From assembly GCA_946478235.1 (NCBI GenBank), contig CAMLBF010000004.1, positions 1 through 64,000 on the forward strand: a stretch of DNA of 64,000 nucleotides, read 5' to 3'. Below the pieces are notes generated by a model that saw only the letters and a list, made by a program, of their open reading frames with translations, did no database searches and was not told the origin of the DNA. How positions within the stretch are numbered: position 1 is the first letter of the stretch; every line of letters starts with the position of its first letter. Below, piece after piece: positions 61,421 to 64,000 of the stretch. The stretch is from an uncultured Bartonella sp. (GTDB lineage Bacteria > Pseudomonadota > Alphaproteobacteria > Rhizobiales > Rhizobiaceae). Made by a program: the position numbers and the translations under genes.

Positions 61421-62107
61421 ATGGCAATTCTTGTAACACGTCCAGAACCGGGAGCAACACGCACAGCAAATCGCTTACGTGCACTGCATTTTTCACCTTT
61501 CATTTTACCTTTGTCAAAAACATATAATTTGCCGGTTAATGAAAATCGGTTGATCTGTGATGTTGTTATAGCAACAAGTGAAGCTGTTTTTTTACATAGT
61601 GAAAAGAAGTTGTTGAATCAGCTATGTGAAAAGGTTTTGTACTGCGTCGGCACACGCACGGCGGAGGCTGCACAAATGGCTGGCTTTAAAAATATTGCTT
61701 ATATAGCCAGAGATATATTTGATCTTGTTCAATCGCTTGATTGTGATGCAAATACCAGGCTTCTTTATCTTGCTGGACGGATACGGCGTCCAGACCTAGA
61801 AAACATGCTTGAGACGAAGTTTCCAAATATCAATATCCTGGAAGTGTATGATACCAAACCGATTATTCTTAACGAACAGCAAAAAGCGCAGCTACCGGAC
61901 AAAATTGAAGCTGTTATGCTCTATTCTGCAATGGCTGCAACTGGTCTTACACAAATTGAACAATATATGAATGAATCAACAGTGCTTCTGTGTCTTTCTA
62001 GCAGAATTGCCAATGCAATCCCGAAAGCTATTTTGAGTGTACCTGTTATCGCATATGAACCAAATGAAGAAGCAATGTTAAACGGCTTGAAAGTAATATT
62101 GGGCTAA
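61421..62107 (+). CDS. hemD: Uroporphyrinogen-III synthase
   Basis: ILVTRPEPGATRTANRLRALHFSPFILPL, VGTRTAEAAQMAGF, AVMLYSAMAATGL; followed by mitofilin-like and hemY. Confidence 0.88.
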   Translation: MAILVTRPEPGATRTANRLRALHFSPFILPLSKTYNLPVNENRLICDVVIATSEAVFLHSEKKLLNQLCEKVLYCVGTRTAEAAQMAGFKNIAYIARDIFDLVQSLDCDANTRLLYLAGRIRRPDLENMLETKFPNINILEVYDTKPIILNEQQKAQLPDKIEAVMLYSAMAATGLTQIEQYMNESTVLLCLSSRIANAIPKAILSVPVIAYEPNEEAMLNGLKVILG

Positions 62108-62198
62108 ATGTATTGCTAAGTTTAATTATATTATTTTAAACTATTCCTTCATTTCGTGCTGTTATTTGTTAACTTGAGGACAATGAAAGCGAGGAGCA

Positions 62199-63536
62199 AT
62201 GGCACAATCTGTGAAACCACCAGCTAAATCACAGCATGCGGGCAAAAGTCGCAAACCAATAACTATCGATCATGTGCCTTTGCAAAAATCGACACCACAA
62301 GCAGAGCCTATTGCTATTGACGAAAAACAGGAAACTCCAATGTCTCAAACAGGGCATGATAAAACGACAACAGCTTCATCAAATTCTCAATCTAGGCAAG
62401 ATAATAAGCGTCCGTTGGAGAATGATAAACGTGATGACGCAAGGCAAGCTGCGATAAGTAATTCATCTAAAAGAGGTACAGGTAGCCTTTTTGTTGCAGG
62501 ATTATCGGGTGGTGTTGTCGCGCTTATCTTGGGTGCTGGATTACAGTGGTTAGGTCTTTTACCGTTTACGTCTTCCGATTCTACGGTTCAAAACAAAGTA
62601 TCAGAACTGGAAGAACAATTCGGTAATTTTAAACAGCAAATTGCTGATGGTGTTGCTTCAACGGCGCAGTTGTCGGGTGAAGATCGTAAAGCTATTGATG
62701 ATGTCGTTGCGGCTGTTGAAACATTAAACGCGAAAACCAATGATATTGGTCAGCAATTAGCCAGCACGAATAACAGTGTTGCAACTCTTAACAATACTGT
62801 AAATTCGATAGCGGCACAGAATGGTGATCCCCAAGCATTAGATGCGTTGTCAAAAAAGTTTGATAGTGTTGATCAGAAATTGTCCGCCATTGATGATGTG
62901 GTGCAAAAAACGGGAAAAGCCTTAGCACTCAGTACTAAAAACTCTGATGACATAAAAGTTTTAACACAGCAGATGGACGATATGAAATCGCAATTATCTA
63001 ACCCTGTTCAAGGGAAAGAAATTGCAATTATCACAGCGGTTAATTCATTAAAAAGCGCGGTTGATCGTGGTGGATCATATGTCAACGAGCTGCAAATTTT
63101 GCGCAGCGTTGTGCCTAGTTTAAAAGGGCTCGATGAGCTTCAAGCAAATGCAATAAAAGGGTTACCTAACCAAGCAGAACTTGCCGCAGAATTTTCGCAT
63201 ATAGCAGATAAAATTGCAGCAACCGAGAATCAGGCTGCGGAAGATGCTGGTATTGGTGAACAATTGTGGGCAGGTGCCAAGGGACTTGTTTCATCACGAC
63301 CGATTGGTGACGTTGAAGGTGATAATCCGGCAGCTATTGCGGCAAGAATGGAAGTATCCATTAGAAATGGCGATTATGAAAAAGCACTTGCTGAATGGCA
63401 GAATTTGCCACAAAATGCTAAGGATGTTTCTGCAGATTTCATGCAGAAATTGACATTGAAACGCAATACTGATGCGCTTTTATCAGAAGCATTGACGACC
63501 ATTATGCAGCCTTCTACAACAAAAGACCAACATTAA
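62199..63536 (+). CDS. Mitofilin/Mic60-like inner membrane protein
   Basis: Charged N-terminus, single TM (GSLFVAGLSGGVVALILGAGLQWLGL), long coiled coil, C-terminal helical region; located hemD-X-hemY. Confidence 0.82.
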   Translation: MAQSVKPPAKSQHAGKSRKPITIDHVPLQKSTPQAEPIAIDEKQETPMSQTGHDKTTTASSNSQSRQDNKRPLENDKRDDARQAAISNSSKRGTGSLFVAGLSGGVVALILGAGLQWLGLLPFTSSDSTVQNKVSELEEQFGNFKQQIADGVASTAQLSGEDRKAIDDVVAAVETLNAKTNDIGQQLASTNNSVATLNNTVNSIAAQNGDPQALDALSKKFDSVDQKLSAIDDVVQKTGKALALSTKNSDDIKVLTQQMDDMKSQLSNPVQGKEIAIITAVNSLKSAVDRGGSYVNELQILRSVVPSLKGLDELQANAIKGLPNQAELAAEFSHIADKIAATENQAAEDAGIGEQLWAGAKGLVSSRPIGDVEGDNPAAIAARMEVSIRNGDYEKALAEWQNLPQNAKDVSADFMQKLTLKRNTDALLSEALTTIMQPSTTKDQH

Positions 63537-63549
63537 AGGGGTATATGAC

Positions 63550-64000
63550 ATGGTTCGGGTACTTCTTTATATTCTTATAGTCGTCGTTATTGGAGCTGGT
63601 TTCGCTTGGTTAGCGAATAATCCAGGCGACCTAGTGATGACATTTGGTGCAACACGTGTGACAGTGTCATTTTTTACAGCTGTTATACTGTTTGTTGTAT
63701 TGCTGGTTGTCGCTTTACTCATCATCTGGTTATTGCGGGTATTGTTTACTGCACCGCGAAACGTATCAAAGCACTTTGCACAGAAAAGACAAAAAAAGGG
63801 TCAGGAAGCGTTATCGAGTGGACTATTGGCGGTTTTGTCGGGAGATTTGGATACAGCGCGGCGAATGAATAAACGCGTAACTAGGTATATCGACAGTGAC
63901 CATGAACCGCTAGTCAAGCTTATGGAAGCCCAAACTTTATTGCTTGAAAACGATATACCAAATGCAATTCGTGTTTACGAAGAAATGAGCAAAAATCCTA
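63550..64000 (+). CDS. hemY: HemY N-terminal domain protein, partial (runs off window end)
   Basis: Translation from 63550: MVRVLLYILIVVVIGAGFAWLANNPGDLVMTFGATRVTVSFFTAVI...; typical HemY N-terminus. Confidence 0.85.
   Translation, partial: MVRVLLYILIVVVIGAGFAWLANNPGDLVMTFGATRVTVSFFTAVILFVVLLVVALLIIWLLRVLFTAPRNVSKHFAQKRQKKGQEALSSGLLAVLSGDLDTARRMNKRVTRYIDSDHEPLVKLMEAQTLLLENDIPNAIRVYEEMSKNP

Overview
The window is an AT-leaning alphaproteobacterial chromosome segment from the Hyphomicrobiales. A Brucella-type Omp19 and rhizobial gene order suggest Brucella/Bartonella relatives; species was not determined. It is mostly dense housekeeping operons: ftsY(partial)-mtaB-dapF, omp19, zapE, the TCA cluster mdh-sucCDAB-MAPEG-lysE-lpdA, a carboxynorspermidine pathway pair, an mrp/pha antiporter operon, tyrC-hisC, metX-metW-kinase, modABC+modE, a Trp-type ABC transporter with holA, gluconate 2-dehydrogenase, bioMNY, dacC-cobW, tusA/L,D-transpeptidase, tsaD-gpsA-YciI-EVE-methyltransferase, and hemD-mitofilin-hemY(partial). 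The most accessory-looking part is about 39.3-46.3 kb: tRNA-Gly, orphan RhuM, YagU, a DASS transporter, and an isonitrile hydratase-like DJ-1 protein divergent from a GlxA-type regulator. The signals most worth following are non-coding. One is a four-hairpin sucD-sucA spacer in which a strong Shine-Dalgarno sequence lies about 26 nt from the sucA start with a hairpin between them. Others are a multi-hairpin leader plus an 11-A tract before mrpA, a ModE-box-like operator at modE, and inverted-repeat operators upstream of metX and the Trp-type ABC operon. No CRISPR array, prophage, IS element or rRNA was recognised. All identities come from reading the translations and recalled family knowledge; no database search was run.
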